NCBI RefSeq assembly: GCF_026625145.1
Contig: NZ_CP113088.1
Span: 2,893,501 to 2,957,500, forward strand
DNA length: 64,000 bases
Reading direction: 5' to 3'
Origin: Lacinutrix neustonica
Lineage (GTDB): Bacteria > Bacteroidota > Bacteroidia > Flavobacteriales > Flavobacteriaceae
Shown here: piece after piece, positions 31,146 through 41,222 of the stretch
How positions within the stretch are numbered: position 1 is the stretch's first letter
Layout: each line of letters opens with the position of its first letter
Translations under genes and position numbers: made by a program
Notes under the pieces: generated by a model
The model's database searches: none
Told to the model about the DNA's origin: nothing
Seen by the model: the letters and a program-made list of their open reading frames with translations, nothing else

Positions 31146-31178
31146 AAAAAAACCTCAAGACTTACTTGAGGTTTTTTT
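31146..31178. terminator. Bidirectional terminator after the rluB-like gene
   Basis: Stem AACCTCAAG / CTTGAGGTT, loop ACTTA, A-run before and T7 after. It is nearly identical to the hairpin at 31670-31701. The 31092-31379 stretch otherwise shows nothing recognisable. Confidence 0.9.
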
Positions 31179-31379
31179 GTAGTAAAGAATCTAAATTGGG
31201 ATCCTAAAATTGGAATGATTTAAATTAATGGGCGGATAGTTTTATCACCAGGCTTGTTGTTACTTAAATTTCATCAGTTTTTAATACTGGAGTAGGTCAC
31301 TATTATCCGGGAATTGTAGGCCTAAACAAATCGATTATAAAAACACTAAAGCTTTAAATAACCCCTGTTTTGTATTTCT

Positions 31380-31538
31380 TTATAGGCTTGGTTTAGTTAT
31401 TCTCCCAGTGATAAGTAAGCCAATTCCAACTCCTATTGAAAGGCCTGTAAAAAAATCTGTGGCTTCAGTTTTTAATGTCAAATGAAAAACAACTCCAACG
31501 GCTAAAATTAATAATCCTATAATTCTTATTTTGTTCAT
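31380..31538 (-). CDS. Small two-helix membrane protein (52 aa), unknown function
   Basis: An ATG-to-TAA frame of 53 codons: basic start MNKIRIIGLL, hydrophobic helix ILAVGVVFHLTL, a short polar turn KTEATDF, a second Gly-rich helix FTGLSIGVGIGLLITG, and a basic end RITKPSL. The helix-turn-helix layout with positive ends is typical of small flavobacterial inner-membrane proteins. Family not recognised. It sits between two near-identical terminators. Confidence 0.6.
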   Translation of the reverse strand: MNKIRIIGLLILAVGVVFHLTLKTEATDFFTGLSIGVGIGLLITGRITKPSL

Positions 31539-31669
31539 ATTCTGTTTGCTGGTCCTAATGCCTTAGCGAGCTAAAGGGCTTTGTTTATGAAAACAAAAAT
31601 AGGATTTTAAAATTTAACAGCAATAAATAGTTGGATTTTTAAAAACCGGGTCTAGAGCGAAAGTAAATC

Positions 31670-31701
31670 ATAAAAAAACCTCAAGGCTTACTTGAGGTTT
31701 T
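31670..31701. terminator. Terminator after P5C dehydrogenase gene
   Basis: Stem AACCTCAAG / CTTGAGGTT with loop GCTTA, A7 before and T6 after. It lies just beyond the stop of the minus-strand dehydrogenase gene and is the twin of the hairpin at 31146-31178. Confidence 0.9.
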
Positions 31702-31722
31702 TTATGAATTAAAGCATCTTAA

Positions 31723-33352
31723 TTATTCCCCCAAAAAAGGATAGCGATAATCTGTAGGCGTTACAAAAGTTTCTTTTATCATCCTTGGCGATACCCAGCG
31801 TTGTAGGTTGATAAGGCTTCCTGCTTTATCATTGGTTCCACTACCACGAGCACCACCAAAAGGTTGTTGCCCTACAACAGCACCAGTTGGCTTGTCGTTA
31901 ATATAGAAATTACCCGCAGCATTTTGTAAGGCTTGGGTGGCTTCAATAATAGCATAACGGTCTTTAGCGATAATAGCCCCAGTTAATGCATAATCACTAG
32001 TCGTATCTACAAGTTTTAAGGTTTCAGAAAAAGCGTCGTCTTCAAAAATATAGATAGTAATTACCGGTCCAAAGAGCTCATCACACATGGTGGTGTATTT
32101 TGGATCATCAGTTAGAATTACGGTAGGCTCAATAAAGTATCCTTTGCTTTTGTCGTAACCACCGCCAACAATAATCTCAGCGTTGTTATCGGCTTTCGCT
32201 TGGTCAATATACTTGGCTAACTTGTCAAAAGAACCTTCGTGAATGACCGCAGTAATAAAATTACTCATGTCTTCAGGAGAGCCCATTTTAAAAGATTTTA
32301 CGTCTTTTACCAATTGCTCTTTGACGTCCTTCCGGATGCTTTTAGAAATATAGGCCCGAGACGCTGCACTACATTTTTGGCCTTGGAACTCAAAAGCACC
32401 ACGAGCAATAGCTGTGGCTACCTGTATTGGATTCGCTGTTTTATGTGCGACAATAAAGTCTTTCCCACCGGTTTCACCTACAATTTTCGGGTAGGTTTTA
32501 TAGTGGTCAATATTGTTTCCAATTTGCTTCCATAAGGCTTTAAAAACATGGGTAGAACCCGTAAAGTGTAAGCCGGAAAAATCCGGACTTGCTAGGACCA
32601 CATCAGTAATCATTTTTGGATCGCCAAAAACAACATTAATGACCCCAGGAGGGACGCCCGCTTCTTCAAATACATCCATAATGACTTTAGCCGAATAGAT
32701 TTGAGAATCACTTGGTTTCCAAACCACAACGTTCCCCATTAGTGCCATGCAAGACGGTAGGTTTCCAGCAATAGCGGTGAAGTTAAAAGGAGACACGGCA
32801 TAAACAAAACCTTCTAGAGGTCTGTATTCTAAGCGATTCCATGCGTCACTGGTGCTTTCACGGTTGGTCATGATACATCTCTGTCATGAACTGTACGTTG
32901 AAACGTAAAAAGTCTATTAATTCACAAGCGGCATCAATTTCAGCTTGATAAATGGTCTTAGATTGCGCCATCATAGTAGCCGCATTAATTCTAGCTCTAT
33001 AGGGTCCCGCAATTAATTCTGCAGCTTTTAAAAAGATTCCAGCTCTGTGTTCCCATGGCATTTGAGACCATGTTTTACGTGCTTCTAAAGCTGTAGAAAT
33101 AGCAGTTTCTACATGAGACTTTTCAGCCAAATGGTATTGCCCAATCACGTGCTTATGATCATGCGGAGGGGACATTGGCTTAGTGTTACCGGTTGTTACG
33201 TCCTTACCATTAATGTACATGGGCACGTCTAACGTGCTATTATACATGTCTTTGTAAGCCTTAGCAATCGCTTCGCGGTGTTCGCTCCCTGGAGCATAAG
33301 CTCTTACCGGTTCGTTAACGGCGATTGGCACATTGAAAAATCCTTTTCCCAT
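31723..33352 (-). CDS. L-glutamate gamma-semialdehyde (1-pyrroline-5-carboxylate) dehydrogenase (one apparent frameshift)
   Basis: Aldehyde dehydrogenase of the PruA/RocA group; it oxidises glutamate semialdehyde to glutamate with NAD+ in proline and arginine breakdown. 542 residues after repair. Seen: GFFNVPIAVNEPVRAYAPGS at the N terminus, FNFTAIAGNLPSCMALMGNVVVWKPSD (NAD site), GETGGKDFIVAH (catalytic Glu), FEFQGQKCSAASRAYI (catalytic Cys) and FGPVITIYIFED. The break at 32858-32863 (TCACGG for TCTGG) restores YHDQPESTSDAWNRLEYRPLEGF. Monocistronic. Confidence 0.94.
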
Positions 33353-33423
33353 CTTCTTTTGAGTTTTTTATTTGTAAATTTTGATGTTCATCTTCACTTA
33401 AGAACGGATGAATTGTAAAGAAG

Positions 33424-33431
33424 CAAAGTTA
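33424..33431 (-). promoter_or_regulatory. Candidate -7 promoter element for P5C dehydrogenase gene
   Basis: Minus-strand TAACTTTG matches TAnnTTTG, 71 bases upstream of the start. Confidence 0.35.
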
Positions 33432-33511
33432 CATAAAATTTAACGAATTTCTGAAGGAAGCAGCTGGGAAACAATGGTTGTAATTTACTATTTTTTTGTA
33501 AGTTGTCCTTC

Positions 33512-33519
33512 TATTTTTG
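33512..33519 (+). promoter_or_regulatory. Candidate -7 promoter element for the TANGO2-like gene
   Basis: TATTTTTG, a TAnnTTTG match, 14 bases before the ATG at 33533. Confidence 0.4.
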
Positions 33520-33532
33520 GACTATCATACCT

Positions 33533-34258
33533 ATGTGTACAGTAACTATTTTTTATAAAGGGAATAACGACTTTGTTCTCACGTCAAACAGAGACGAAGC
33601 GCCAAATCGCAAGGCTCAAGCTCCGGAAGTTTACAACATAAACGATACGCAAGTATTGTTGCCTAAAGACGAGCAGTCAGGAGGGAGTTGGATTGGTGTT
33701 AGTAATAAAAACAGAGTTGTTTGTTTGTTGAATGGCGGTTTTGATAGTCATGAAAGGCAGGTCGAATACAGAATGAGTCGTGGGATAGTGGTTAAGGAGC
33801 TGTTGGCTGCGAAAGCCATTGAGGCAGCTGTTGAAACCTATGATTTCACAAACATTGAGCCTTTTACTATAGTGATCGCCGATTGGAATACCCATTTAAA
33901 GTTTTATCAATTGGTTTGGGATGGTTTAAAAACACATTTTGAAAAATTACCATTAGAAACAAAAATATGGTCCTCTTCGACACTTTATGATGAAAAACAA
34001 AGGCAAGCTCGTCGTGACTGGTTTAACGTCTTTACTTCTGAACACCAGTTGTCTTCAAAAACAGTACTAGCGTTTCATCAAACCGCAGGAAACGGCAATG
34101 CCGATTACGGTGTTATTATGAATAGGGGATTTGTAAAAACAACAAGTATCACACAAATTGAAAAAACAACTGATGTTATACAAATGCGTTTCAATAATTT
34201 AAATACTTCAGAAACTTCAGTCCAAGTGTTCAACCTTTCAGAAAAGAGTAATGACTAA
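33533..34258 (+). CDS. TANGO2/NRDE-family protein
   Basis: The start at 33533 gives MCTVTIFYKGNNDFVLTSNRDEAPNR, with the invariant Cys at position 2 and the eponymous N-R-D-E motif near residue 20. An upstream in-frame start would bury this Cys. Further family features: GGSWIGVSNKNRVVCLLNGG and AKAIEAAVETYDFTNIEPFTIVIADW. About 241 residues, cytosolic. TANGO2 relatives are linked to heme or lipid handling; the bacterial role is unsettled. Overlaps the next gene by 8 bp. Confidence 0.88.
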   Translation: MCTVTIFYKGNNDFVLTSNRDEAPNRKAQAPEVYNINDTQVLLPKDEQSGGSWIGVSNKNRVVCLLNGGFDSHERQVEYRMSRGIVVKELLAAKAIEAAVETYDFTNIEPFTIVIADWNTHLKFYQLVWDGLKTHFEKLPLETKIWSSSTLYDEKQRQARRDWFNVFTSEHQLSSKTVLAFHQTAGNGNADYGVIMNRGFVKTTSITQIEKTTDVIQMRFNNLNTSETSVQVFNLSEKSND

Positions 34259-35246
34259 TACGGCTTTTATTTTAACATTAGCATATCCGGAAACTATAGT
34301 TTCTCATGCCACAGAATGGTACTCGCCGTATCTAAAATATGTAGGGATTGGCAATAAAACGAAGGTACGTGCGGGTCATGCGGCTCTTGTTTTAGTAAAT
34401 AAAAAAACCGGTGTTTTAGAATACCATGATTTTGGACGGTATGTTACGACGGAACCTCATGGAAGAGTACGAGGACGGCATACAGATAATGAATTGCATT
34501 TCCCTTTAGTGGCGCAGATTGAAAACAATAAAATTAGTAATCTTAATACGATATTGAGTTTCTTAGCCACACACCCAAAATTAACCCATGGTGAAGGCCG
34601 ATTAGTTGCTTCCGTTTGTGATAAAATTGAATACGAAAAGGCGAGAGCCTACATTACGATGGTGCAAAATCGCGGTTTCATGTATTATGCTGCTTTTAAA
34701 AAAGAAGCGAGCAATTGTGCGCGTTTTGTTACCGATGGGTTGATAGCCTCTGTTACCGATGTAAAAATGCGAATAAATTTAAAAAAATCGAAATGGTTTA
34801 CACCAAGTACCGTTAGTAACGTGTTGTTAGCAAACACAGGGGCATATTCTTATGAAGTGACGGCCGAAGGGGTAGTTTCAGAATATAAAGGTACGCCACT
34901 CAGTGAGAATTTTATCTGTTTTTTAGATAGACTTAAGGGATATCAACCGAATGATGTGGGAACCTTACAACCCGGAAATGTGGAGGGGCTTCATGAAAAT
35001 GCCCAGTGGTTATCCGGAATAGGAGCTGGTGCCTGGTATGAATTGCATAAAACAGAAAAACCAAAAGAATTTATAGGCAGGCGCATCTCACCTTACGGTC
35101 ACATCGATTGCGATGCCCTTTTTATAAGTCAGGAAAATGATTTTAATTATGAGCAAGGGTATGACATCATGCATGACTCAAATTGTCAATTTTTTCATGT
35201 ACGTCAAAATAATAAGAGGTATCTTTTTAAGAGGGAACTAAGTTAA
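34251..35246 (+). CDS. Conserved hypothetical protein, possibly LRAT/NlpC-like
   Basis: 331 residues, no signal peptide or membrane helix. Features: GHAALVLVNKKTGVLEYHDFGRY near residue 45 and SNCARFVTDGLI near residue 160. The His...Cys spacing resembles papain-like LRAT/DUF830-type folds, in which a His and a downstream Cys form the active site. The C-terminal half has HIDCDALFIS and QFFHVRQNNKRYLF. I recall it only as a flavobacterial protein of unknown function. Translationally coupled to the TANGO2-like gene and convergent with apaG (4-bp overlap). Confidence 0.75.
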   Translation: MTNTAFILTLAYPETIVSHATEWYSPYLKYVGIGNKTKVRAGHAALVLVNKKTGVLEYHDFGRYVTTEPHGRVRGRHTDNELHFPLVAQIENNKISNLNTILSFLATHPKLTHGEGRLVASVCDKIEYEKARAYITMVQNRGFMYYAAFKKEASNCARFVTDGLIASVTDVKMRINLKKSKWFTPSTVSNVLLANTGAYSYEVTAEGVVSEYKGTPLSENFICFLDRLKGYQPNDVGTLQPGNVEGLHENAQWLSGIGAGAWYELHKTEKPKEFIGRRISPYGHIDCDALFISQENDFNYEQGYDIMHDSNCQFFHVRQNNKRYLFKRELS

Positions 35247-35629
35247 TTGATAGCAAAAGGAGCACTCAACTTAAATGTGGGTATCGCGACATTGAACTTT
35301 TTAGTGGTTGTAAAGTTTACCATGCTATAAAAACCTTGCATGGCTCCAAATGGGGACGTTAATAGGCATCCGGAACTATACCGGTGAGATTCTCCAGGTT
35401 TTAAAACAGGCTTCTTGCCTATAACGCCTTCACCACTTACGGTTTCGGTATTATTTAAAGCATCAAGAATCGTCCAATGTCTTGCATTGAGTTGCACAGA
35501 GTCTTTACTCCGGTTTTCAATAGTGACCCGGTATCCAAAAGCATAATGTATTTTATAATTTTTATAAAATGTGCCTTCAAAATTGGTTTCTACAGAAATC
35601 TTAATGCCTCTTGTTACTTGTTGAACCAT
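35243..35629 (-). CDS. apaG: ApaG (Co2+/Mg2+ efflux protein family)
   Basis: 128 residues with the ApaG fold signature: GIKISVETNFEG, YRVTIENRSKDSVQLNARHWTILDALN, GVIGKKPVLKPGESHRYSSGCLLTSPFGAMQGFYSMV. The SGC...GAMQG segment is the most conserved part of the family. Historic annotation links ApaG to Co2+ resistance; biochemical function is uncertain. Cytosolic, monocistronic. Confidence 0.94.
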   Translation of the reverse strand: MVQQVTRGIKISVETNFEGTFYKNYKIHYAFGYRVTIENRSKDSVQLNARHWTILDALNNTETVSGEGVIGKKPVLKPGESHRYSSGCLLTSPFGAMQGFYSMVNFTTTKKFNVAIPTFKLSAPFAIN

Positions 35630-35726
35630 TTGTTTTATTGAATTCTAACGCTAAAATACTAAATTAAATAATCTTTTAATGTTATTTAATCGTCTATTGT
35701 GTTTGTAATTAGGTCTTTAGTCGTTT

Positions 35727-36977
35727 TTAATTGGTGATGTTTACAGAATTGGCTTCCCCAAAACCAATAATTCTATCGTAGCGGGCGCCAAGGTCTCTGT
35801 AGTACACTAAAACCTTATAATTGTTTTCAGTTTGATAAAAATTGCCGCTAATGACATTTTCGTCAACATTGCCATTCTTGTCTTTCACTACATATTTATA
35901 GTTGTAAAAGCCTTGTTTTAAAAGCAATGGCAATTCATACCGTTGTGCTTCTTTGTTGTAAGCCATTTGGGTGCTTTCATCAACAGTATAGTTATTAAAA
36001 TTCCCATAAACATGAACCGTTTGTCCGTCTTTAAGAACATCAAGTTGTAAGCTAAAATGTACCTGGGCGTAATCGGCATAAATTTCCGGCGCATCGGTAT
36101 CTAATGCCGTGATTAAAAAATTTCCGTTGATATCTGGATTGTAGGTGTAAGGCTGATTGGCACGAGGGACATCTAAATATAAATAGCTGTTATAAAGGTC
36201 TTGTAATCTAATAAATTGAACACCTGTATTTGCTGCTCTTAAATCCTTATTTTCAAAATAAAGATATTCATTTCCGCCAAAAAAATTGGACTCTTTAATA
36301 TAGCGGTATTGTAATTCATTACCTAAAATATACTGTGGTTTTAAATCTGTGATTGCTGTATTTAAATTATTGTTTTGAACAACAACGGTTTTAATGGTTT
36401 GCTTAGGATTGTTGAATTGGAGATTGTTTGAATTAATAACAATATCAACCGATTGCAAATCTTTAATTTCCTCCACGTCTCCGGAGCGTTTAATTGCGAC
36501 ACCCACATTAGCAAGGCTTTCATAGATCATGAACTTTCCGGTAAATTCTATTTCATCATACTCATTGTAAATCGTTATGAGATAGTTACCAGATTTCGTG
36601 AGTGCTTGTGTTTGTTCGTTGGGGATGGTTAGTGTAAAATGGGAATAAATTTGATAAGTATTGAATGAATTATCCCAGCGTCTAATACGCTGCTCGTTAA
36701 AACCGTTTAAATACTCTGCTTGCATAAGTACAGATGGGGTCCAGTCAAAATTGTAATGTGTTATTTCGTAATAATAATCATCTTCGTTTCCATTTAAGAC
36801 ATCAAATTCTAAAATAAGGTATTCTCCTAATTTTAAAATAGGCAACTGGCTTTCGGGGGTATTCCCTTTAAAGGTAATGGTTTTAATTTCACCCTTGGGA
36901 TTTATTTCTTCTACTTGAGAAAATATAAAACAAGGACATAAAATAAATAATAAAAAATGTTTAACGCTCATTTGCAT
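35727..36977 (-). CDS. Type IX secretion system plug protein (DUF5103)
   Basis: About 416 residues with a signal peptide (KHFLLFILCPCFIFS) and beta-rich segments: KTITFKGNTPESQLPILKLGEYLILEFDVLN, DDYYYEITHYNFDWTPSVLMQAEYLNGF, YSHFTLTIPNEQ and a C-terminal VLVYYRDLGARYDRIIGFG. This is the DUF5103 domain, now assigned to the plug that closes the periplasmic end of the SprA translocon in Flavobacterium. Two start codons six bases apart (36977, 36971) are both possible. With PorT at 6123-6840 this supports a functional T9SS in the organism. Confidence 0.86.
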   Translation of the reverse strand: MQMSVKHFLLFILCPCFIFSQVEEINPKGEIKTITFKGNTPESQLPILKLGEYLILEFDVLNGNEDDYYYEITHYNFDWTPSVLMQAEYLNGFNEQRIRRWDNSFNTYQIYSHFTLTIPNEQTQALTKSGNYLITIYNEYDEIEFTGKFMIYESLANVGVAIKRSGDVEEIKDLQSVDIVINSNNLQFNNPKQTIKTVVVQNNNLNTAITDLKPQYILGNELQYRYIKESNFFGGNEYLYFENKDLRAANTGVQFIRLQDLYNSYLYLDVPRANQPYTYNPDINGNFLITALDTDAPEIYADYAQVHFSLQLDVLKDGQTVHVYGNFNNYTVDESTQMAYNKEAQRYELPLLLKQGFYNYKYVVKDKNGNVDENVISGNFYQTENNYKVLVYYRDLGARYDRIIGFGEANSVNITN

Positions 36978-37089
36978 CTACAGGTGATTTTGTCGTGTAA
37001 AGATAAACAAAATCTATGCCTATCTATCTGCTTCAAAATATCTTACCAAAAATCTATTGAAATTATGTGAAATCTTTATTATTAATTCG

Positions 37090-37097
37090 TATTTTTG
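37090..37097 (+). promoter_or_regulatory. Candidate -7 promoter element for the nqr operon
   Basis: TATTTTTG, matching TAnnTTTG, 61 bases before nqrA. The divergent plug gene starts at 36977. Confidence 0.5.
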
Positions 37098-37158
37098 CAC
37101 CGATTTTTTACCCTCATAAAATCAGTTCACTAAACTATTAACAAATAGATTTATACAC

Positions 37159-38513
37159 ATGTCAAACGACATTAAGATTAAAAAAGGTCTAGATATAAAG
37201 TTAAAAGGTGCAGCAGAATTAGCGACTGAAAACGCGATTATCAGCAACTTTTATACGGTTAGACCGGAAGACTTTCACAGTGTAATTCCTAAATTATCGG
37301 TAAAAGTTGGAGAAAAAGTAAAAGCCGGACAGGCTCTATTTTTTGATAAATCCAACGAAAACGTAAAGTTTGCTTCCCCAGTTTCCGGAGAGGTTATTGA
37401 GATTTCACGTGGTGAAAAACGAAAAATTCTTGCAGTAAAGGTTCAAGCAGATAAAACGCAGGAGTATCATGATTTTGGTGCTTTATCAGTGGCGTCTGCA
37501 AAAGCAGAAGACATTAAGGCCAAGTTATTAGCTTCTGGATGTTGGGCTTTTCTTAAGCAACGTCCTTATGACGTTATTGCTAACCCTGAGTCTTCTCCTA
37601 AAGCTATTTTTATTTCTGCTTACGCCAGTGCGCCTTTAGCAGCAGATTTAGATTATGTTTTGCAAGGAAAGGAAGCCGAATTACAAGCAGCAATTACAGC
37701 CTTGTCTAAATTAACATTAGGTCAAGTTCATGTAAGTGTGGCTAAAAATGGCAATTCGCCTTTGGCAGGTTTAACAAACGCGACCATTCATAAAGTAACG
37801 GGTCCACATCCTTCGGGAATGTTGGCACGCAAATTAATAAAATAGATCCTGTTAATAAGGGCGAAACTGTTTGGACTGTTGCCGCACAAGATTTAGTGAT
37901 TATTGGTGAGTTACTCTTAACGGGGAAGTTCAATGCCCAGCGCACGGTAGCATTAGTCGGCTCTTCAGTGAAAAAGCCACGTTATTTTAAAACAGTTATC
38001 GGTAGCGAGATCGCCACGATGGTTTATGATAACGGTGTTGACAAAGATGGTAATGATCGTATCATTTCGGAAATGTGTTGTCCGGAAAGCAAGTAAAACC
38101 TGACGGGCATTTAGATTATTACAGTAATGTAATTTCAGTTATTCCTGAGGGTGATGATTATGAGTTCTTTGGATGGAATAAACCAATTTTTAATAAAGTG
38201 TCAACCTCTAGAGCTTTTACGTTTTCTTGGTTAACCCCAAATAAAAAATTCGATTTAAATACCAACACAAACGGGGAGCACAGAGCCTTTGTGGTTACTG
38301 GTGTTTATGAAGAGGTTTTTCCGCTAGATATTTACCCGATGCAAATTTTAAAAGCTTGTATGTATCAAGATTTAGATGAAATGGAAGCTTTAGGGATGTA
38401 CGAAGTGGCACCAGTAAGATTTTGCTTTGACAGAATTTGTATGTGTGTCTAAGCAACCACATCAAGAAATTATTAGAAAAGGTTTAGACTTAATGCTTAA
38501 AGAGATAGGATAA
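37159..38513 (+). CDS. nqrA: Na+-translocating NADH:quinone reductase subunit A (three apparent frameshifts)
   Basis: Peripheral subunit of the Na+-NQR complex at the cytoplasmic face of the inner membrane. Seen: KIKKGLDIKLKGAAE, SAYASAPLAADLDYVL, and after repair GPHPSGNVGTQINKIDPVNKGE, IISGNVLSGKQVKPDGHLDYY and VAPEDFALTEFVCVSKQPHQEIIRKGLDLM. 451 residues. Breaks: 37813-37816 and 38067-38070 (TCGG for TCTGG, -1) and 38411-38416 (CCAGTA, one T inserted into CCAGAA, +1). The TAA stop overlaps the nqrB ATG by one base. Confidence 0.95.
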
Positions 38514-39728
38514 TGGGTTTGAAAAATAATTTACATAAATTAAAAGAGAAGTATAAAGGCACTAAAATGGCGCCAGCGTTTAACGCGATTCATACTTTTT
38601 TATATTTGCCAAACGATACCACACATGGTGGAACGCATATTAAGGCAGCCGATGATTTAAAGCGTACCATGAATATTGTGATTATGGCCTTGGTACCCTG
38701 TTTGATTTTTGGAATTTTTAATGCGGGTTACCAACACTATGCAGCTATTGATGCTGCTGCTGGAACCATTCGTGAAGCGTCTTTATTTAGAAACTTCTTA
38801 ACATGGGATAACTTTGTTATTGGTGCATGGACCGTGTTACCATTGGTCATTGTATCGTACGGTGTTGGACTTATTGTTGAATTTATTTTCGCAGTAATTA
38901 AGGGGCATGAAGTGGAAGAGGGTTACCTCGTAACAGGAATGTTAGTACCATTAATTGTACCTGTGGATATCCCACTATGGATGTTAGCGGTAGCTGTAAT
39001 TTTTGGCGTGGTAATAGGTAAAGAAGTGTTTGGTGGAACAGGAATGAATATTCTAAATCCTGCCTTAACCATACGTGCCTTTCTATTCTTCGCGTATCCT
39101 ACATGGATGTCCGGAGATAAGGTTTGGGTGCACCAAGCAACAGAACTTGCGGGAACACCAGATGCTATATCTCGGCGAAACACTGTTGGGTGCTTATGCA
39201 CAAAACAATTCGCTAGCAGGTATTGATTACATGGATATGTTTTTTGGATATATTCCTGGGTCCGTGGGTGAGACTTCAAAATTATTAATCATAGTGGGCG
39301 CTGCCTTACTTATCTTTTCGAAAGTTGGAAGCTGGAGAATTATCTTTTCAACCCTTATTGGCGCATTAACCATGGGGTTAATCTTTAATGGAGTTGTAGA
39401 TGCTGGTTGGATTGGTGAATCAAGTAAGTTTTATGGATTAATGAATGTGCCGTTTTGGCAACATTTAATTATAGGAAGTATCTTATTTGGAGCCGTGTAT
39501 ATGGCGACAGATCCTGTAACGGCCTCACAAACCAATAAAGGGAAGTGGATTTACGGTTTCTTAATCGGATTTATTTCAATTATGATTCGTGTATTTAATC
39601 CAGCGTATCCTGAAGGTGTATTCTTAGCGATTTTATTAATGAACGTATTTGCTCCAACCATTGACCACTATGTGATTCAAGGGAATGTTAAGCGTAGAAT
39701 GAAGCGTTTAAAAGTTAAAACAGCATAA
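38513..39728 (+). CDS. nqrB: Na+-translocating NADH:quinone reductase subunit B (one apparent frameshift)
   Basis: Integral-membrane subunit with about ten helices; it carries a covalent FMN and a Na+ channel. Seen: KMAPAFNAIHTFLYLPNDTTHGGTHI, VIGKEVFGGTGMNILNPALTIRAFLFFAYP and VYMATDPVTASQTNKGKWIYG. The break at 39170-39175 (TCTCGG for TCTGG) restores TPDAISGETLLGAYAQNNSLAG, which contains the candidate flavinylation site S-G-E-T. 404 residues after repair. Three bp separate it from nqrC. Confidence 0.95.
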
Positions 39729-39730
39729 TT

Positions 39731-40531
39731 ATGGAAAATAGAACAGATAAAAATTCATATACTATAATCTTTGCCATAGTTATGGTTTTAGTAGTAGGTT
39801 CTCTATTAGCGTTTACAGCGTCTTCTTTAAAGCCAAATATTACTGAAAATAAAAGAATGGAAAAGCAGCAGAATATCCTTTACGCCATGGGTGTAAATGA
39901 AAATGGAGATTCTGATATTGTTTTTGTGGGAACCGATAACGTACAAGATGAATTTTCTTCTAAAGTCACTGAACAACTGGTTTTAGAAGTGAAGGATGGC
40001 AAGATTTTGAAAGAAATGACGCGTAAGCAATTTATGGATGCCAATAACGGGAAGGAGCCTTATTTAATTGATATTAAAAAGGAACAAACCAAAGCTAAAA
40101 ATGGTGAATCAAGATTTCTACCATTATTTGTTGGTACGAGTAAAGAAGGAAAAAAAGTATATGTAGCACCCATTCGTGGTAAAGGACTTTGGGATGCGAT
40201 TTGGGGTTATGTAGCTGTAGATGCGGATATGGTTGTCCAAGGTACGTTCTTTGATCACGCTGGTGAAACACCAGGTTTAGGAGCAAACATTAAGCAACGT
40301 TATTTTATGGATGATTTCTACGGAGAGCGTTTATTAACTGAAGCCGGTGTATTCAAAGGTATTACAGTTGCTAAAGGTAATAATGATCCTAAAAACGATA
40401 TTAAGGATGATTATGAAGTGGATGCTTTAGCAGGGGCAACAATTACTGGTGACGGCGTATCTGCAATGATTAAGAAAGACTTAAAGTTGTATTTACCATT
40501 CTTTCAAAACTTAAAAACACAAATGAACTAA
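39731..40531 (+). CDS. nqrC: Na+-translocating NADH:quinone reductase subunit C
   Basis: 266 residues with one N-terminal membrane helix (TIIFAIVMVLVVGSLLAFTAS) and a periplasmic FMN-binding domain: RGKGLWDAIWGYVAVD, DHAGETPGLGANI and VDALAGATITGDGVSAMI. The AGATIT motif holds the Thr that ApbE flavinylates. No frame damage. The matching transferase gene apbE lies 1.4 kb beyond nqrF. Confidence 0.96.
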   Translation: MENRTDKNSYTIIFAIVMVLVVGSLLAFTASSLKPNITENKRMEKQQNILYAMGVNENGDSDIVFVGTDNVQDEFSSKVTEQLVLEVKDGKILKEMTRKQFMDANNGKEPYLIDIKKEQTKAKNGESRFLPLFVGTSKEGKKVYVAPIRGKGLWDAIWGYVAVDADMVVQGTFFDHAGETPGLGANIKQRYFMDDFYGERLLTEAGVFKGITVAKGNNDPKNDIKDDYEVDALAGATITGDGVSAMIKKDLKLYLPFFQNLKTQMN

Positions 40532-40533
40532 CT

Positions 40534-41178
40534 ATGGGACTACTTTCAAAAAAGGACACAAAGTTAATCACAGATCCGTTAGCAGATAACAACCCTATTA
40601 CTATTCAAGTACTGGGTATCTGTTCGGCTTTAGCAATTACTGCAGAATTAAAAGCCTCTTTGGTAATGGGAATTGCAGTACTATTTGTATTAGGTGTAGG
40701 TAATGTGGTCATCTCATTGATGCGAAACATTATCCCGTCGAAAATTAGAATCATAGTACAATTAATCGTGGTAGCTGCTTTAGTAATTATCGTCGATCAG
40801 GTATTAAAGGCTTTTGCTTACGAATTAAGTAAAACACTTTCAGTATTTGTAGGATTGATTATTACCAACTGTATTATTATGGGGCGATTTGAAGCCTTTG
40901 CGTTAGGTAATGGGCCGTGGAAATCATTCCTTGATGGTATTGGAAATGCTTTAGGGTATGCTGTGATTCTGTTAATAGTAGGTTTCTTTAGAGAACTCCT
41001 TGGATCTGGAACTTTATTTGGAATTCCAGTTTTAGGCGATCCTATCGAAAAGAGTGGTGTGTATTCCATAGGATATGAAAACAACGGGTTTATGTTAATG
41101 CCGCCCATGGCATTAATTATTGTAGGACTTATTATCCGGGTGCAACGTAGTAGAAACAAAGCATTAATCGAGGATTAG
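40534..41178 (+). CDS. nqrD: Na+-translocating NADH:quinone reductase subunit D
   Basis: Hydrophobic 214-residue subunit of the RnfE/NqrD family, six helices. LADNNPITIQVLGICSALAIT and GLIITNCIIMGRFEAFALGNGPWKSFLDGIGNALGYA are the family signature; the NC within ITNC is one ligand of the intramembrane iron centre shared with NqrE. No damage. Confidence 0.96.
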   Translation: MGLLSKKDTKLITDPLADNNPITIQVLGICSALAITAELKASLVMGIAVLFVLGVGNVVISLMRNIIPSKIRIIVQLIVVAALVIIVDQVLKAFAYELSKTLSVFVGLIITNCIIMGRFEAFALGNGPWKSFLDGIGNALGYAVILLIVGFFRELLGSGTLFGIPVLGDPIEKSGVYSIGYENNGFMLMPPMALIIVGLIIRVQRSRNKALIED

Positions 41179-41222
41179 AAACCTCTTCAGTTTTTCTTTT
41201 AAAGAATTAAAAACAAAAGACA

